Source: Parasphingorhabdus cellanae (GTDB lineage: Bacteria; Pseudomonadota; Alphaproteobacteria; Sphingomonadales; Sphingomonadaceae). From it: a stretch of 64,000 bases of DNA. The stretch's first letter is position 1, and every line of letters begins with the position of its first letter. The stretch covers positions 1,426,001-1,490,000 of the forward strand of contig NZ_CP071794.1 of NCBI RefSeq assembly GCF_017498565.1, read 5' to 3'. Below are positions 9,023 to 17,250 of the stretch, one piece after another. The position numbers and the translations under genes were made by a program. Under the pieces are notes generated by a model, which did no database searches, was not told the origin of the DNA, and was given only the letters and a program-made list of their open reading frames with translations.

Positions 9023-10417
9023 TCAACCCGGCAGATCATATTTCCAGATAGCCGCTGAGCTTAACAACACGGCCACTGCGGGTAACACTGCCATGCATAA
9101 ATAGATTGCAGAGATCGCAGATGCGCTTTGCTGCGCCGAATCCAACCCGCCGACATAGCCGCCTGCACCCAAAACGAGGCCTGCTATCGCAACTCCCAGC
9201 GCAGACGCGCCGCGTTCAACAGTGGTGTAGATGCCGGTCAGCACGCCTTCGTGCTGGACGCCAGTCAGTTCCAACTCGTGCTGTAATGTATCGGGTAACA
9301 TAGCCTGACTTGTCAGCAACAAGCCGCCACCGAATACGCCCAATGCGAATGCGCGTAATGCAACGGCAATTTGTGTTTCCTCAGGGCCCGCCAATAGCCA
9401 ACTAAGGACTACCATGATGTAAAAGGCTGCCGAAATAAGAAAGCATTTGCGCTTTCCTAAAGCACGGGCGATCTTAAGCCAGACAACTTGTGAACCCATC
9501 ATCCCAATGGTCGCGCCGATCACGAAGAAGCTCAACCATGACAGGGGTTTGTCCAGTACAATAGTAACAAAAAATGCCATTGCAGCACCACCGATTCCAG
9601 TACCAGATACAAGGAATATCTTTGCCGTCATCAGTGCCAGAAATGGCTTGTTCCTAAGCGCATATCTAATCTGCGTGAATTTGGGACTCTTGTCAGCTAC
9701 CGGGACGTCACTGACCGGTGCGTTTCTTGTAAGGTAGAAGGACGCAAAGCATGCAGCCAAAATGACAGCGCTCATAATATAAGCCATTGTCGCGAAACCG
9801 TCGCGGCCACCACCGAAATATTCGACCAATGACGGGGCCATCGCACCGCCAATCACACCCGCAATGGCGGTCGCATATATTCTGAAGGAAAAAAGATACG
9901 TCCGTTCATGATGGTTCTGCGTCATCTCAACCGGCATTGCCATGTAGGGCACATTGAAGGTCGTATATGAAAGCGCATAGAATAGCAGTGCCATCACCAT
10001 ATAAGCCATGGCCGCCGTACCGGTAAGTGCCGAGGGGGCTGCAAAGATCAGAATGGGTGCAGCGGCGCACATTACGCCACCAGCCAGCAAGAACGGTCGC
10101 CTGCGTCCCCAGCGGCTTACCGTGTTATCACTGAAACTTCCCATAAAAGGGTCAAGAAAGGCATCAAAAATCCTGGTTGCGGCAATAATCGTACCGGCAA
10201 TCGCAGCGGCAACGCCAACAATGTCAACGAGATATTTCAGAACCAAGGTGTTGGTGATGTTGAGTAAAACTAATGTACCAACCGACCCAAGACCCCAGCC
10301 GAATACGACAGGGAAGGGAAGCTTTCCTTTCGCTGCCAGAGAACCTTCCACTTTTCCGGTGTCTCGCCCGTCTTCGGCCACTGCCTTGATAGTCAACTGC
10401 CCATACTCGCCACACAA
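9023..10417 (-). CDS. MFS transporter, GPH (MelB-like) cation symporter family
   Basis: About 464 aa with 12 predicted membrane helices starting near residue 32. The loop SDNTVSRWGRRRPFL after helices 2-3 is the hallmark of the glycoside-pentoside-hexuronide:cation symporter family, and the segment RIFDAFLDPFMG fits too. It should import a small substrate across the inner membrane, complementing the outer membrane receptor of the facing operon. The longest frame begins at a TTG (10417). A GTG at 10381 with AAGG just upstream is an equally plausible start, and both keep every helix. It follows the M24 gene by 17 bp. Confidence 0.88.
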   Translation of the reverse strand: MCGEYGQLTIKAVAEDGRDTGKVEGSLAAKGKLPFPVVFGWGLGSVGTLVLLNITNTLVLKYLVDIVGVAAAIAGTIIAATRIFDAFLDPFMGSFSDNTVSRWGRRRPFLLAGGVMCAAAPILIFAAPSALTGTAAMAYMVMALLFYALSYTTFNVPYMAMPVEMTQNHHERTYLFSFRIYATAIAGVIGGAMAPSLVEYFGGGRDGFATMAYIMSAVILAACFASFYLTRNAPVSDVPVADKSPKFTQIRYALRNKPFLALMTAKIFLVSGTGIGGAAMAFFVTIVLDKPLSWLSFFVIGATIGMMGSQVVWLKIARALGKRKCFLISAAFYIMVVLSWLLAGPEETQIAVALRAFALGVFGGGLLLTSQAMLPDTLQHELELTGVQHEGVLTGIYTTVERGASALGVAIAGLVLGAGGYVGGLDSAQQSASAISAIYLCMAVLPAVAVLLSSAAIWKYDLPG

Positions 10418-10434
10418 AGATTGAAGGTGATCAT

Positions 10435-11742
10435 TTAGTTGATAACCTTCAAACTAGTATCGCCGGACGATAGTAATTCACACCCATCTTTGCGGACAAC
10501 CATCATGTCCTCAACATGGGTCGTGCCCCAACCGATTTCATTATATGGCATGTCGAGGGTAAACACCGTACCTTCAAGGAACCTCAACTCGGTGTACGGA
10601 AGATCGCCGGGCACATTACCGGTACCTATTTCGAATGGATGGTCCGTGTGCTCCAGCCCAACATCATGCGGGCCAGCAACGGCATTTTCCACTCCCTCGT
10701 CCTTCATCATCTCACCGAACAGCTCAAACACTTCCATGTACAGCATACCCGGCCGGATCATATCATAAATCATTTTGCTGACTTTGGTATTCGCCTCAAT
10801 CCGGCGCGCCAGTTCGTCCGGCGGATCACCCATCATCACTGTCCGCCCAATATCTCCTGTGTAGCCCTTGAGCACGCCGACAGAATCAAGTTTCATCCAG
10901 TCGCCGCGTTCAATAGTCCCGGAATTGATCCCGTTTACATTGGCAATTAACCACTTGGCGGTGCCACCCAACTCAGCCCATTTGACCGAGAAATTATGCT
11001 CGATTTGCGCGAGCGATTGACCTTCTTCGATCTGACCGATGGCGGACATTAAAGATGCCTCACCAGTCTGCGCGGCGGCCCTCAGCAGCTCTATCTCCAC
11101 CGGAGTCTTGACCTGTCTGATCTCTTTGAAGATGTTGCAGGCATCAACGGTCTCCATCTGGCTCAGCCCCATGTCTATAAGCCAATGTCCAACCCGGGGA
11201 TCGTCGAAACCGACTTTAGAATGAGCCGATCCACCTTCGACAATAGCCTCTCGCAAACCCTGCAACGCGTTGACTACAGTTCGATCAGTGTAATGATCGA
11301 AGAATGCCAGTTGGATTTTATCGCCGCGTGACATCTCGGCATTCTCACGGACCTTCCAGATACCGGGTCGCTGGGAAGCAAGTGGCTGACCATCTTCACC
11401 GAACATCGGATTGCCGGAAGCATCCATTCTGGGTCCGGAAATGGCCTTAATGTTTTCGATCCAGGTTGGCCGATAATCAAAATGATAGAGCATGGTGCCA
11501 TGAGCGATAAGCGCAGGTGCCGCGTTCGGATCACGCGGGAAATAGGCGAATGTCGAGAAATGCCGGCCCATCCACTGCATGATTCCGGAATGACTAGAGA
11601 TATAATAGATATTGTGGGGAATCGATGCAACGATTCCGCTCAATTCATACTTGTCCATGACCTCATAAGCGCGCTCGACATTGATCAACTTTTCAGCTGC
11701 AAACGCATGCTCAATTATCTGTTCTGGTTTATGTAGTTTCAC
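10435..11742 (-). CDS. M24 family metallopeptidase, second copy
   Basis: 435 aa with the creatinase-like N-domain (about 20-215) and M24 catalytic domain (about 220-435). Ligand positions are D286 and D297 (KLDSVGVLKGYTGDIGRT), H359 (AGPHDVGLEHTD) and E411 (THVEDMMVV). The fourth ligand is D397 (FTLDMPY) instead of the normal Glu, as in the paralogue at 4669. There is no signal peptide. It starts at a GTG with no strong ribosome binding site. It heads the minus-strand operon M24-MFS-hydrolase. Two copies in facing operons suggest two related but distinct peptide or amide substrates, or sequential cleavages. Confidence 0.88.
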   Translation of the reverse strand: MKLHKPEQIIEHAFAAEKLINVERAYEVMDKYELSGIVASIPHNIYYISSHSGIMQWMGRHFSTFAYFPRDPNAAPALIAHGTMLYHFDYRPTWIENIKAISGPRMDASGNPMFGEDGQPLASQRPGIWKVRENAEMSRGDKIQLAFFDHYTDRTVVNALQGLREAIVEGGSAHSKVGFDDPRVGHWLIDMGLSQMETVDACNIFKEIRQVKTPVEIELLRAAAQTGEASLMSAIGQIEEGQSLAQIEHNFSVKWAELGGTAKWLIANVNGINSGTIERGDWMKLDSVGVLKGYTGDIGRTVMMGDPPDELARRIEANTKVSKMIYDMIRPGMLYMEVFELFGEMMKDEGVENAVAGPHDVGLEHTDHPFEIGTGNVPGDLPYTELRFLEGTVFTLDMPYNEIGWGTTHVEDMMVVRKDGCELLSSGDTSLKVIN

Positions 11743-12120
11743 TGCGCTGTTCGCCCATTTTAGCTTTCAACCGAGAATAGCTTTTGCATCGGTTTGGATT
11801 GCCTATCTTAGCGTGTGAAATGTGTTTGCGCGCATGAATGCGATGAATATCCGCCAGCCAAGCACCGTGAAGAATCCACGATTACTGCCGACATACTGAT
11901 GCGACGACCCTAACGATGGCGATTGTTGGATAGACGGCCCCGGGACAACGAGTTGCAATCCGCTATTTTCACTTTCAGTGATCGCTTTGGTTTACTTGAG
12001 GTCAAACTCAATCAACTACTGGATGTAAGGGGATTGAGAGCTTTCCGGAGGATGGAGCCAACCAAAAGCAGACATTCCGCTAACGGCCCAATTGCTGTCG
12101 TTAGAAACGACCTAAGCTAA
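11743..12120. other. Non-coding interval upstream of the minus-strand operon
   Basis: No convincing gene is seen. A 65-codon plus-strand frame at 11923-12120 has no recognisable domain and no ribosome binding site. The interval should hold the promoter of the M24-MFS-hydrolase operon. It also contains short TCCGC/GCGGA-type words that lead into the repeat at 12121. Confidence 0.4.
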
Positions 12121-12146
12121 TGTCCGCTTTCGGGATATTGCGGACA
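12121..12146 (+). repeat. Dispersed repeat (copy 2), hairpin-forming
   Basis: TGTCCGC (12121-12127) and GCGGACA (12140-12146) form a perfect 7-bp stem around TTTCGGGATATT. The first 16 bases match copy 1 at 196-211 in inverted orientation. It lies just beyond the catabolic locus and 19 bp from the repC stop codon, so it could also act as a downstream hairpin for repC. Confidence 0.6.
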
Positions 12147-12164
12147 CAATGGGCAGCCAAAACA

Positions 12165-13379
12165 TCACTCAGGGATTAACTGCTGTGGATTGTTCGCTAA
12201 GTCGCTAACAGATAGATTATCCACGATGGACCTCACACATTCCGAAAATACCGAAGCACCATCAGTCTTTTTGAATGGCAAGTAAGTCATTGCCTCGGTT
12301 TCAGCGGAAGGAATTTCGTTTTTTTGCCCTTGGCAAGCACGAAACAGACTGTGAGGGTTAAAGCCTCCATTCTTCGACATTCTGATCATTCCTGAAAGAC
12401 ACCTACCGGGTTCTCGAGCTCGAAAACGGTGATGTTCATCTAATCTTGCATTGCGATCAATAATTATAACACATAGCGCTGCTCGTTCTCGACCTAACTC
12501 GTGACAAGCACTCCTCCAAATGTTTTGAGAAATTCCTAACCAGTGACAGGCCATTCCGGACGCTTCCACGAGATTTGAAGTATTCATACTTCCTGGAGTT
12601 TGAATCAAACTCCGGTAGTCTGGTGATGCGATATCGAATACCGTCCTCAAACTGATTTTCGTCGCTTTGCTATCCGGCCCGGCCCTACAAGTTTTTTCTA
12701 ATTTTTGATCTTGTATATTAGGCGACCTATTTTGTTCCGATGCATCGGAAGTTTTGGTCGCGCCTGACCTGTCATCAATAGCTTCCATTATGGCAATCAA
12801 ATCTGCCTTTATTGTCTCAAGTCTCTGGAGCGAGCTAATGCGACAAGTGCGGCCTGATGGCAGAACTGCGTCAGCTTGTTCGCGCAGCTGGGCATCGCCG
12901 CTATCGCGGATTGATCGCGATATATAACGAATTTCTGAGCGGCATTGATCAATTGCTAGATGGCTAAGTCTCCGTGCCTCTAGTTTGGCGCTCATTTCTT
13001 CAAAGCGTTCAATAAGTGGTGCGAGGTTTATTCCAGCAGCCCATCGCACGACACCATGGCACCTCTCGCCATTGCGAGCCCCATTTACACCCGTTGTACG
13101 AACAATAAATCCAGCGTATTCTAATTCACGCTCAGCATTGTTGATGGACTTTGGTGTCACAGAAATCGATCGTGCAATTCGAGAGACCTGTTTCCAGACA
13201 GCACAAATACGACCCTGCTGATAATCATCAGTCATGGTCCCCAGAATGTACTGGCGAATGAGCATTACCGCCGTCCGAGAAAGCCGATATTCGGACTTCG
13301 CTACTTGCTCAAATACCGTTAGTAGATCAAACTTGCCAATTCCGTTAGGAAGACCCCGATGCTTCAAGGAAACACTCAT
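12165..13379 (-). CDS. repC: RepC family replication initiator, orphan (no repAB)
   Basis: 404 aa. The N-terminal half (residues about 1-190) has the winged-helix layout of alphaproteobacterial RepC (GLPNGIGKFDLLTVFEQV; WKQVSRIARSISVTPKSI; then NLAPLIERFEEM). A variable linker follows. The C-terminal RepC domain has WLGISQNIWRSACHELGRE and a late Gly-Met segment (CLSGMIRM). In repABC plasmids RepC initiates replication from an origin inside its own gene. Here no repA or repB lies beside it; the next features upstream are a tRNA-Glu fragment and an integrase. The ATG at 13379 follows AGGAGG at 7-nt spacing. It is either a plasmid remnant or the replication module of an integrative element. Confidence 0.78.
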   Translation of the reverse strand: MSVSLKHRGLPNGIGKFDLLTVFEQVAKSEYRLSRTAVMLIRQYILGTMTDDYQQGRICAVWKQVSRIARSISVTPKSINNAERELEYAGFIVRTTGVNGARNGERCHGVVRWAAGINLAPLIERFEEMSAKLEARRLSHLAIDQCRSEIRYISRSIRDSGDAQLREQADAVLPSGRTCRISSLQRLETIKADLIAIMEAIDDRSGATKTSDASEQNRSPNIQDQKLEKTCRAGPDSKATKISLRTVFDIASPDYRSLIQTPGSMNTSNLVEASGMACHWLGISQNIWRSACHELGRERAALCVIIIDRNARLDEHHRFRAREPGRCLSGMIRMSKNGGFNPHSLFRACQGQKNEIPSAETEAMTYLPFKKTDGASVFSECVRSIVDNLSVSDLANNPQQLIPE

Positions 13380-13413
13380 AGTGTGCCTCCTGTTCCAGCC
13401 TTTGACGCTCTAC

Positions 13414-13442
13414 TTGCGTCGGATTCTGCTGAGTTGTATAGC
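13414..13442 (+). promoter_or_regulatory. Candidate promoter of the repC countertranscript
   Basis: TTGCGT (13414-13419), a 17-bp spacer and TATAGC (13437-13442) form a sigma70-like promoter pointing against repC. Predicted initiation is near 13449. Confidence 0.45.
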
Positions 13443-13448
13443 AATAGC

Positions 13449-13505
13449 GCTGCAAAGCTAAAGAAACGACCGTCGACAAGGGTGGCAGCCCTTTCGGCGG
13501 TTTTT
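13449..13505 (+). ncRNA. Candidate antisense RNA (ctRNA) opposite the repC leader
   Basis: A predicted RNA of about 57 nt runs from the promoter at 13414-13442 to a strong terminator hairpin at 13470-13500 (CCGTCGACAAGGG pairing with CCCTTTCGGCGG) followed by T5. It is transcribed opposite to repC and ends about 125 bp upstream of the repC start. In repABC plasmids a countertranscribed RNA of similar size lies between repB and repC and represses repC. The position, size and terminator fit that model; transcription itself is not shown. Confidence 0.5.
13470..13505 (+). terminator. Strong rho-independent terminator antisense to the repC leader
   Basis: A long hairpin (about 11-12 pairs with one mismatch and one bulge) has a 6-nt loop TGGCAG and the tail TTTTTCTTT. 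No plus-strand protein gene ends here, which is why a small RNA is proposed as the transcript it terminates. Confidence 0.65.
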
Positions 13506-13617
13506 CTTTGCTTATCTGGCAACCAGATTTCGTCCCCCCTACCTGCTAACTCATTGAAATCTATTAGCTCAGAATTCCTGATAAAAAGGGGATGGCCTGT
13601 TGAATTTAAACATTTTT

Positions 13618-13663
13618 CCCCTTTCACGGCTGAAACACGGGTTCGATTCCCGTAGGGGTCACC
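13618..13663 (+). pseudogene. tRNA-Glu(TTC) 3' half, attachment-site remnant
   Basis: The stretch holds the anticodon loop CTTTCAC (TTC anticodon at 13623-13625), the T arm ACGGG-TTCGATT-CCCGT and the acceptor strand AGGGGTCACCA. The 5' half (acceptor GACCCC, D arm) is absent upstream, and the anticodon stem no longer pairs. P4-type integrases recombine in tRNA 3' ends, and an integrase gene starts 164 bp downstream. This is therefore best read as an att site at an island junction, not a working tRNA. Confidence 0.8.
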
Positions 13664-13754
13664 ATTTCACAGTCCGGAGACGTCCGCAAACGTCCACGAA
13701 ACGGCTGTTTCCCAACACTTTTTATGTTATAAGATCCATCCTAGTCCATGGCGA

Positions 13755-13827
13755 TGAGGGTATATCCGAAAAAATTGAGGGTATATTTGAGGGTATATCG
13801 CCGAGGCGTCTTTAGGAGATACCCTCA
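13755..13827 (+). repeat. Integrase arm-type repeats (TGAGGGTATAT)
   Basis: Three direct copies of TGAGGGTATAT (13755-13765, 13776-13786, 13788-13798) and one inverted partial copy (GATACCCTCA, 13818-13827) lie between the tRNA-Glu fragment and the integrase start. The layout resembles arm-type binding sites for a tyrosine recombinase or its directionality factor. The inverted copy overlaps the int ribosome binding site region, which would allow autoregulation. Confidence 0.6.
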
Positions 13828-15047
13828 TGGGTCTGACGGCGGTAGCGATCAAAGCAGCAAAAGGGCGAAACAAGCAGTATAAGCTTGCAGACGCAGATGG
13901 TCTGTATTTGCTCGTTCTGCCAACCGGGCGTCGCTATTGGAGAATGAACTACCGGTTCCACGGAAAATTCAAAACGATTGCATTTGGTGTATGGCCAGAA
14001 GTCAAACTTAGTGATGCCAGGGCCAAGAAGGATGCAGCGCGGCAATGCTTAGCAAACGGCATTGATCCGGCAGAACAACAGAAGCTGGATCGCATTGCTG
14101 CAAGCGTAGCGGCCGCCAATACGTTTCGTGCGGTCGCCGATGAATGGATAGACAAGATTGCGCAGGAAGGCCGATCTCCTGTCACGCTTAAAAAAAACCG
14201 CTGGCTGCTTAGCTTTACCTACGATGTATTGGGTAATCGGCCAATTACCGAGATCACACCCCACGAATTGCTCGCCGTTCTCCATAAGGTCGAGAAGAGA
14301 GGCCGTCACGAATCTGCAAAACGTATCCGCGCGACATGCAGCCAAGTATTTCGCTATGCCATCGCAACAGCACGGGCTGACCGCGATGTCGCTGCCGATT
14401 TGAAAGGCGCGCTCATTGTACCCAAAGTAACGCACAGGGCAGCTATCACTACGCCATCGGAAGCTGGCGCATTACTGCGCGCGATTGAGGGCTTTGAAGG
14501 ACATGCCACGACAATCTCTGCATTAAAGCTTTTGCCGCATGTTTTTGTTCGCCCTGGTGAATTGCGTTATGCGGAGTGGGGTGACTTTGATCTTGATCGT
14601 GCCCTCTGGACCATACCGCCTGAAAAAACCAAGATGCGGCGGGCGCATACCGTTCCGCTTTCTCGGCAGGCGCTAGACATCATAAATGCTATCGAGACGA
14701 ATAGGGACTTTAGCAGCTTTCTGTTTCCTTCCATTCGATCAACCAATCGGCCCATGTCAGAAAATACAATCAACGCAGCACTACGGCGACTTGGATATTC
14801 AAAAGATGAAATGACCGGTCACGGTTTCCGGTCAATGGCCGCAACATTGCTCAATGAAATGGGTAAATGGAACCCCGATGCCATAGAGAGGCAACTCGCC
14901 CATGTTGACCGCAATACGGTACGCAGCGCCTATGCTCGCGGAGAATATTGGGATGAGCGAGTTAAAATGATGCAATATTGGTCGGACTATCTCGATCAGT
15001 TGCGATCTGGCGCGGAGATATTGACTCCAAAGTTTGGACAGAAATAG
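13827..15047 (+). CDS. Tyrosine-type integrase, P4/DUF4102 family
   Basis: 406 aa. The N-terminal DUF4102 arm-binding domain covers residues about 1-90 (KLADADGLYLLVLPTG; GVWPEVKLSDARAKKDAA). The core-binding domain is at about 95-190 and the catalytic domain at about 205-385. Catalytic residues are seen in VRPGELRYAEW (Arg), KMRRAHTVPLS (Lys/His region), GHGFRSMAATLLNE (His-x-x-Arg), LAHVDRN and SAYARGEYW (Tyr nucleophile). The ATG is preceded by AGGAGA. Integrases of this family insert elements into tRNA 3' ends and typically lie next to the att site, as here. It should mobilise the 13.6-35 kb element. Confidence 0.93.
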   Translation: MGLTAVAIKAAKGRNKQYKLADADGLYLLVLPTGRRYWRMNYRFHGKFKTIAFGVWPEVKLSDARAKKDAARQCLANGIDPAEQQKLDRIAASVAAANTFRAVADEWIDKIAQEGRSPVTLKKNRWLLSFTYDVLGNRPITEITPHELLAVLHKVEKRGRHESAKRIRATCSQVFRYAIATARADRDVAADLKGALIVPKVTHRAAITTPSEAGALLRAIEGFEGHATTISALKLLPHVFVRPGELRYAEWGDFDLDRALWTIPPEKTKMRRAHTVPLSRQALDIINAIETNRDFSSFLFPSIRSTNRPMSENTINAALRRLGYSKDEMTGHGFRSMAATLLNEMGKWNPDAIERQLAHVDRNTVRSAYARGEYWDERVKMMQYWSDYLDQLRSGAEILTPKFGQK

Positions 15048-15050
15048 ATG

Positions 15051-15293
15051 CTAAGCTTCCGTGGATCGGCGGATAAGCTTCTTCAAACTCGAAACAAGAA
15101 TTAGTCTTGATGCACCAATTTTAACCGTTTCAAGTTGGCCACCGGCAATCAGTTCATAAAGTTTGGACCGACCTATTCCCGTCAATTGAACGGCGACCGG
15201 GATCCTTACCGAAATTGGCTCCAGCGGGAGTTTTAGGGACTCTATGGAACTGATTGTCTGAGGCGAACGGCGTGACATCAACCAAACTCGCAA
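15051..15293 (-). CDS. AlpA/excisionase-like small DNA-binding protein
   Basis: 80 aa. The region VAVQLTGIGRSKLYELIAGGQLETVKIGASRLI matches the MerR-like helix-turn-helix of AlpA and excisionase-type proteins. It converges with the integrase, with a 3-bp gap between stop codons. Proteins of this kind regulate integrase or act as directionality factors. Met6 is an alternative start. The family assignment is good; the exact role is inferred from position. Confidence 0.75.
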   Translation of the reverse strand: MRVWLMSRRSPQTISSIESLKLPLEPISVRIPVAVQLTGIGRSKLYELIAGGQLETVKIGASRLILVSSLKKLIRRSTEA

Positions 15294-15435
15294 ACATATA
15301 AAAGTTCCAGAATCATATGATTTGCAGAAAGCAACATCAGGCCAATATGACCGCCTTTGGCGAACTGTTATATTACCGCTTGATCGCAGGTTACGGGCAA
15401 CTGACGCACGAATTCAAGGTTTGAAATAGTTGGAG

Positions 15436-15708
15436 CTAGTTAATGGCGTCTTTAAGCCCTTTACCGGCCTTGAATCTGGCCTGTGTTGATGCCGGTATCT
15501 TGATGGCTTCTCCTGTCTGGGGATTTCGGCCGGTCGATGCTTTGCGTTTGGAAGTGGAGAAAGTTCCAAAACCGACCAATCGCACTTCCTCGCCTTTTTT
15601 CAGCGCTCCGGAAATCGTATCGACAAGCGCATCCACCGTTTTGCCTGCATCCGTTTTGCTAAGTCCGCTTTGCTCTGAAACTTGATCCACTAATTCCTGT
15701 TTGTTCAT
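15436..15708 (-). CDS. HU family DNA-binding protein
   Basis: 90 aa, the normal length of HU. The conserved core is intact: MNKQELVDQVSEQSGLSK, then VRLVGFGTF, then GRNPQTGEAIKIPA and FKAGKGLKDAI. HU bends DNA and supports recombination and replication complexes. Its position in the integrase module suggests an accessory role in site-specific recombination or nucleoid compatibility. A decayed relative lies at 45235-45512. Confidence 0.95.
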   Translation of the reverse strand: MNKQELVDQVSEQSGLSKTDAGKTVDALVDTISGALKKGEEVRLVGFGTFSTSKRKASTGRNPQTGEAIKIPASTQARFKAGKGLKDAIN

Positions 15709-15984
15709 GGAGTATCCTCTTTGCCTAAATTGCCGGTGGTCTGTTCAAATTGTTATTGCAAATAGTTCCAGCCGTTACCAGCATTAAGCTTGCGATCTTT
15801 TCTAGCGGCTTAGCCATTCGAACTTAAATTTGGATATCGTGTCTTATTAGAACAGAGACACAAGAGAGGTGGTTCAACTCGAAAAGGGCAAGCACATCAG
15901 AGGTCTTGAGGTCAACAAACATAAAAAAGGGGTGAAGGCTTTTTGGGTCTGTTTTTGTCATACACTCCATATCATATTTAGAAC

Positions 15985-16614
15985 ATGACCGATCAATCTA
16001 CTCGCAAGCGCCTGCCGCCCAAAGAAACACTCGCTGCATTTGTTAAATGGCAGCGCGGTTTCTTGAACTGGAAACAGGATATTTTAGCGGCACAGGCTGG
16101 TGTGTCACTGGCCACGATCCAGCGTATTGAGCGGGCAGAACATGTCAGCGATGACAGTTTGGATAAAGTTGCGAATGCGCTCGGTCAAAAACCAGGTGCA
16201 TTTACCGAACCGCGCGCACCTGTCAGCGTCGAAAAACTTGCCGAGAATATCGAGAAAACCTTGGATATCTTCAAAGGCACAGTCGAGGTGGTCGTTGCGC
16301 CCATGACAAACCAAAAACACGTTCGTGATTTGACATCTACCGACTTGGTAATATTTGACAGCGATCTGGGAGAATGCGCGCAAGATGATATTGAGGGGTT
16401 GCGTGAGTATTTAGACTTCACAAGTTTTATGCGCGCGCAAGACGGTGCTTTTTTACAAAGGCGAGAACGCAGCTTCAAAATGCGCCGGTTGTATAAAGAC
16501 GTTCTTGAAGTGGTTGATGATTTGCAGCGCGCACACAAAGCGGTTTGTTTGATGGGCACCTATATTGCGTCTTCTAATGATGTCGCATTGAAAGAGGCCC
16601 GTGTTGGAATATAG
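15985..16614 (+). CDS. XRE-type helix-turn-helix regulator with long C-terminal region
   Basis: 209 aa. The Cro/CI helix-turn-helix is at residues about 20-75 (DILAAQAGVSLATIQRIER). The remaining roughly 130 residues, with RERSFKMRRLYKDVLEVVDDLQ near the end, are not recognised; they may be a dimerisation or effector domain. Codon +1 is an ATG without a clear strong ribosome binding site. It could be an element repressor. The target is unknown. Confidence 0.7.
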   Translation: MTDQSTRKRLPPKETLAAFVKWQRGFLNWKQDILAAQAGVSLATIQRIERAEHVSDDSLDKVANALGQKPGAFTEPRAPVSVEKLAENIEKTLDIFKGTVEVVVAPMTNQKHVRDLTSTDLVIFDSDLGECAQDDIEGLREYLDFTSFMRAQDGAFLQRRERSFKMRRLYKDVLEVVDDLQRAHKAVCLMGTYIASSNDVALKEARVGI

Positions 16615-16726
16615 CCTTTCGTTCACTGGAGACAAACCCAGCGGCACGAAAAATCGGACGTCTGTTCGTACCGGCACATATTGATGCCAAACAGGTGTTC
16701 GCTGATTTTCTCAAGGCAGATGTGTG
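16601..16726 (+). pseudogene. Short frameshifted coding remnant
   Basis: One frame starting at a GTG (16601) reads VLEYSLSFTGDKPSGT. A second frame continues with protein-like sequence AARKIGRLFVPAHIDAKQ and ends in FADFLKADV before a stop at 16726. Each frame is interrupted on its own, which suggests one small gene broken by an indel near 16640-16650. No family is recognised. Confidence 0.35.
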
Positions 16727-16849
16727 ATGGAACATCCTGACACGTCCCTTCTATCACGATTTGGCCAATCAATGGCTGAGGAAGCCGGGCGGATATGTGC
16801 TCGAATGCTGTTTGCCATAGGCTTATTTGCCTTGACTTTCATTTTTTAA
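16727..16849 (+). CDS. Possible 40-aa single-span membrane peptide
   Basis: An ATG frame of 40 codons has a charged N-terminal half and a hydrophobic C-terminal half (MLFAIGLFALTFIF) that could cross the membrane once. No ribosome binding site stands out. It lies just before the hipBA operators. It may be a real small protein or chance. Confidence 0.25.
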   Translation: MEHPDTSLLSRFGQSMAEEAGRICARMLFAIGLFALTFIF

Positions 16850-16877
16850 GCCGTCTGATGATCCTTGGCCCCAACCC

Positions 16878-16978
16878 TATAACCCAAATGGGATAATTCA
16901 TTATTATTACCTAATTGGGATAAATCATATTTATAACCCAAATGGGATATTGCCAATTTATCCCATTTGGGTTATAAA
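16878..16978. promoter_or_regulatory. hipBA operator array (four HipB-type boxes)
   Basis: Four related boxes with a TATCCC...GGGTTA-type dyad occur at about 16879-16895, 16908-16924, 16931-16949 and 16959-16977. The last two form perfect 19-bp inverted arms separated by 9 bp. E. coli HipB binds TATCC-N8-GGATA boxes upstream of hipBA; these boxes have the same character and lie directly before a hipB homologue. Cooperative autorepression is therefore likely. Confidence 0.75.
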
Positions 16979-16998
16979 CTGACTCAGGAGAAAAATTC

Positions 16999-17250
16999 AT
17001 GAGTCAAATGGCACGATCCCCAAAACAACTTGGCGTCGCTATCCAACAGCAGCGCTTTAAGCGTGCCATGTCTCAAAGCGAACTCGCTAAACTCACCGGA
17101 ACGAGTCAAAAAACTATTTCTAAAGTGGAAAATGGCAATCCAGCGACAAAGATTGAAACCGTCTTTGCACTTATGGCGGCGCTAGATATGCAAATGACAT
17201 TACTGTCGCGCAGTAAAACCGCGTCAAAAAATATCGGTGATATATTCTAA
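16999..17250 (+). CDS. hipB: HipB-type antitoxin/repressor
   Basis: 83 aa. The XRE helix-turn-helix (AIQQQRFKRAMSQSELAKLT then SQKTISKVENG) fills most of the protein, as in E. coli HipB. A good ribosome binding site (AGGAGA) precedes the ATG. The stop codon overlaps the hipA start (TAATG), so the two are translationally coupled. It should neutralise HipA and repress the operon through the boxes at 16878-16978. Confidence 0.9.
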   Translation: MSQMARSPKQLGVAIQQQRFKRAMSQSELAKLTGTSQKTISKVENGNPATKIETVFALMAALDMQMTLLSRSKTASKNIGDIF

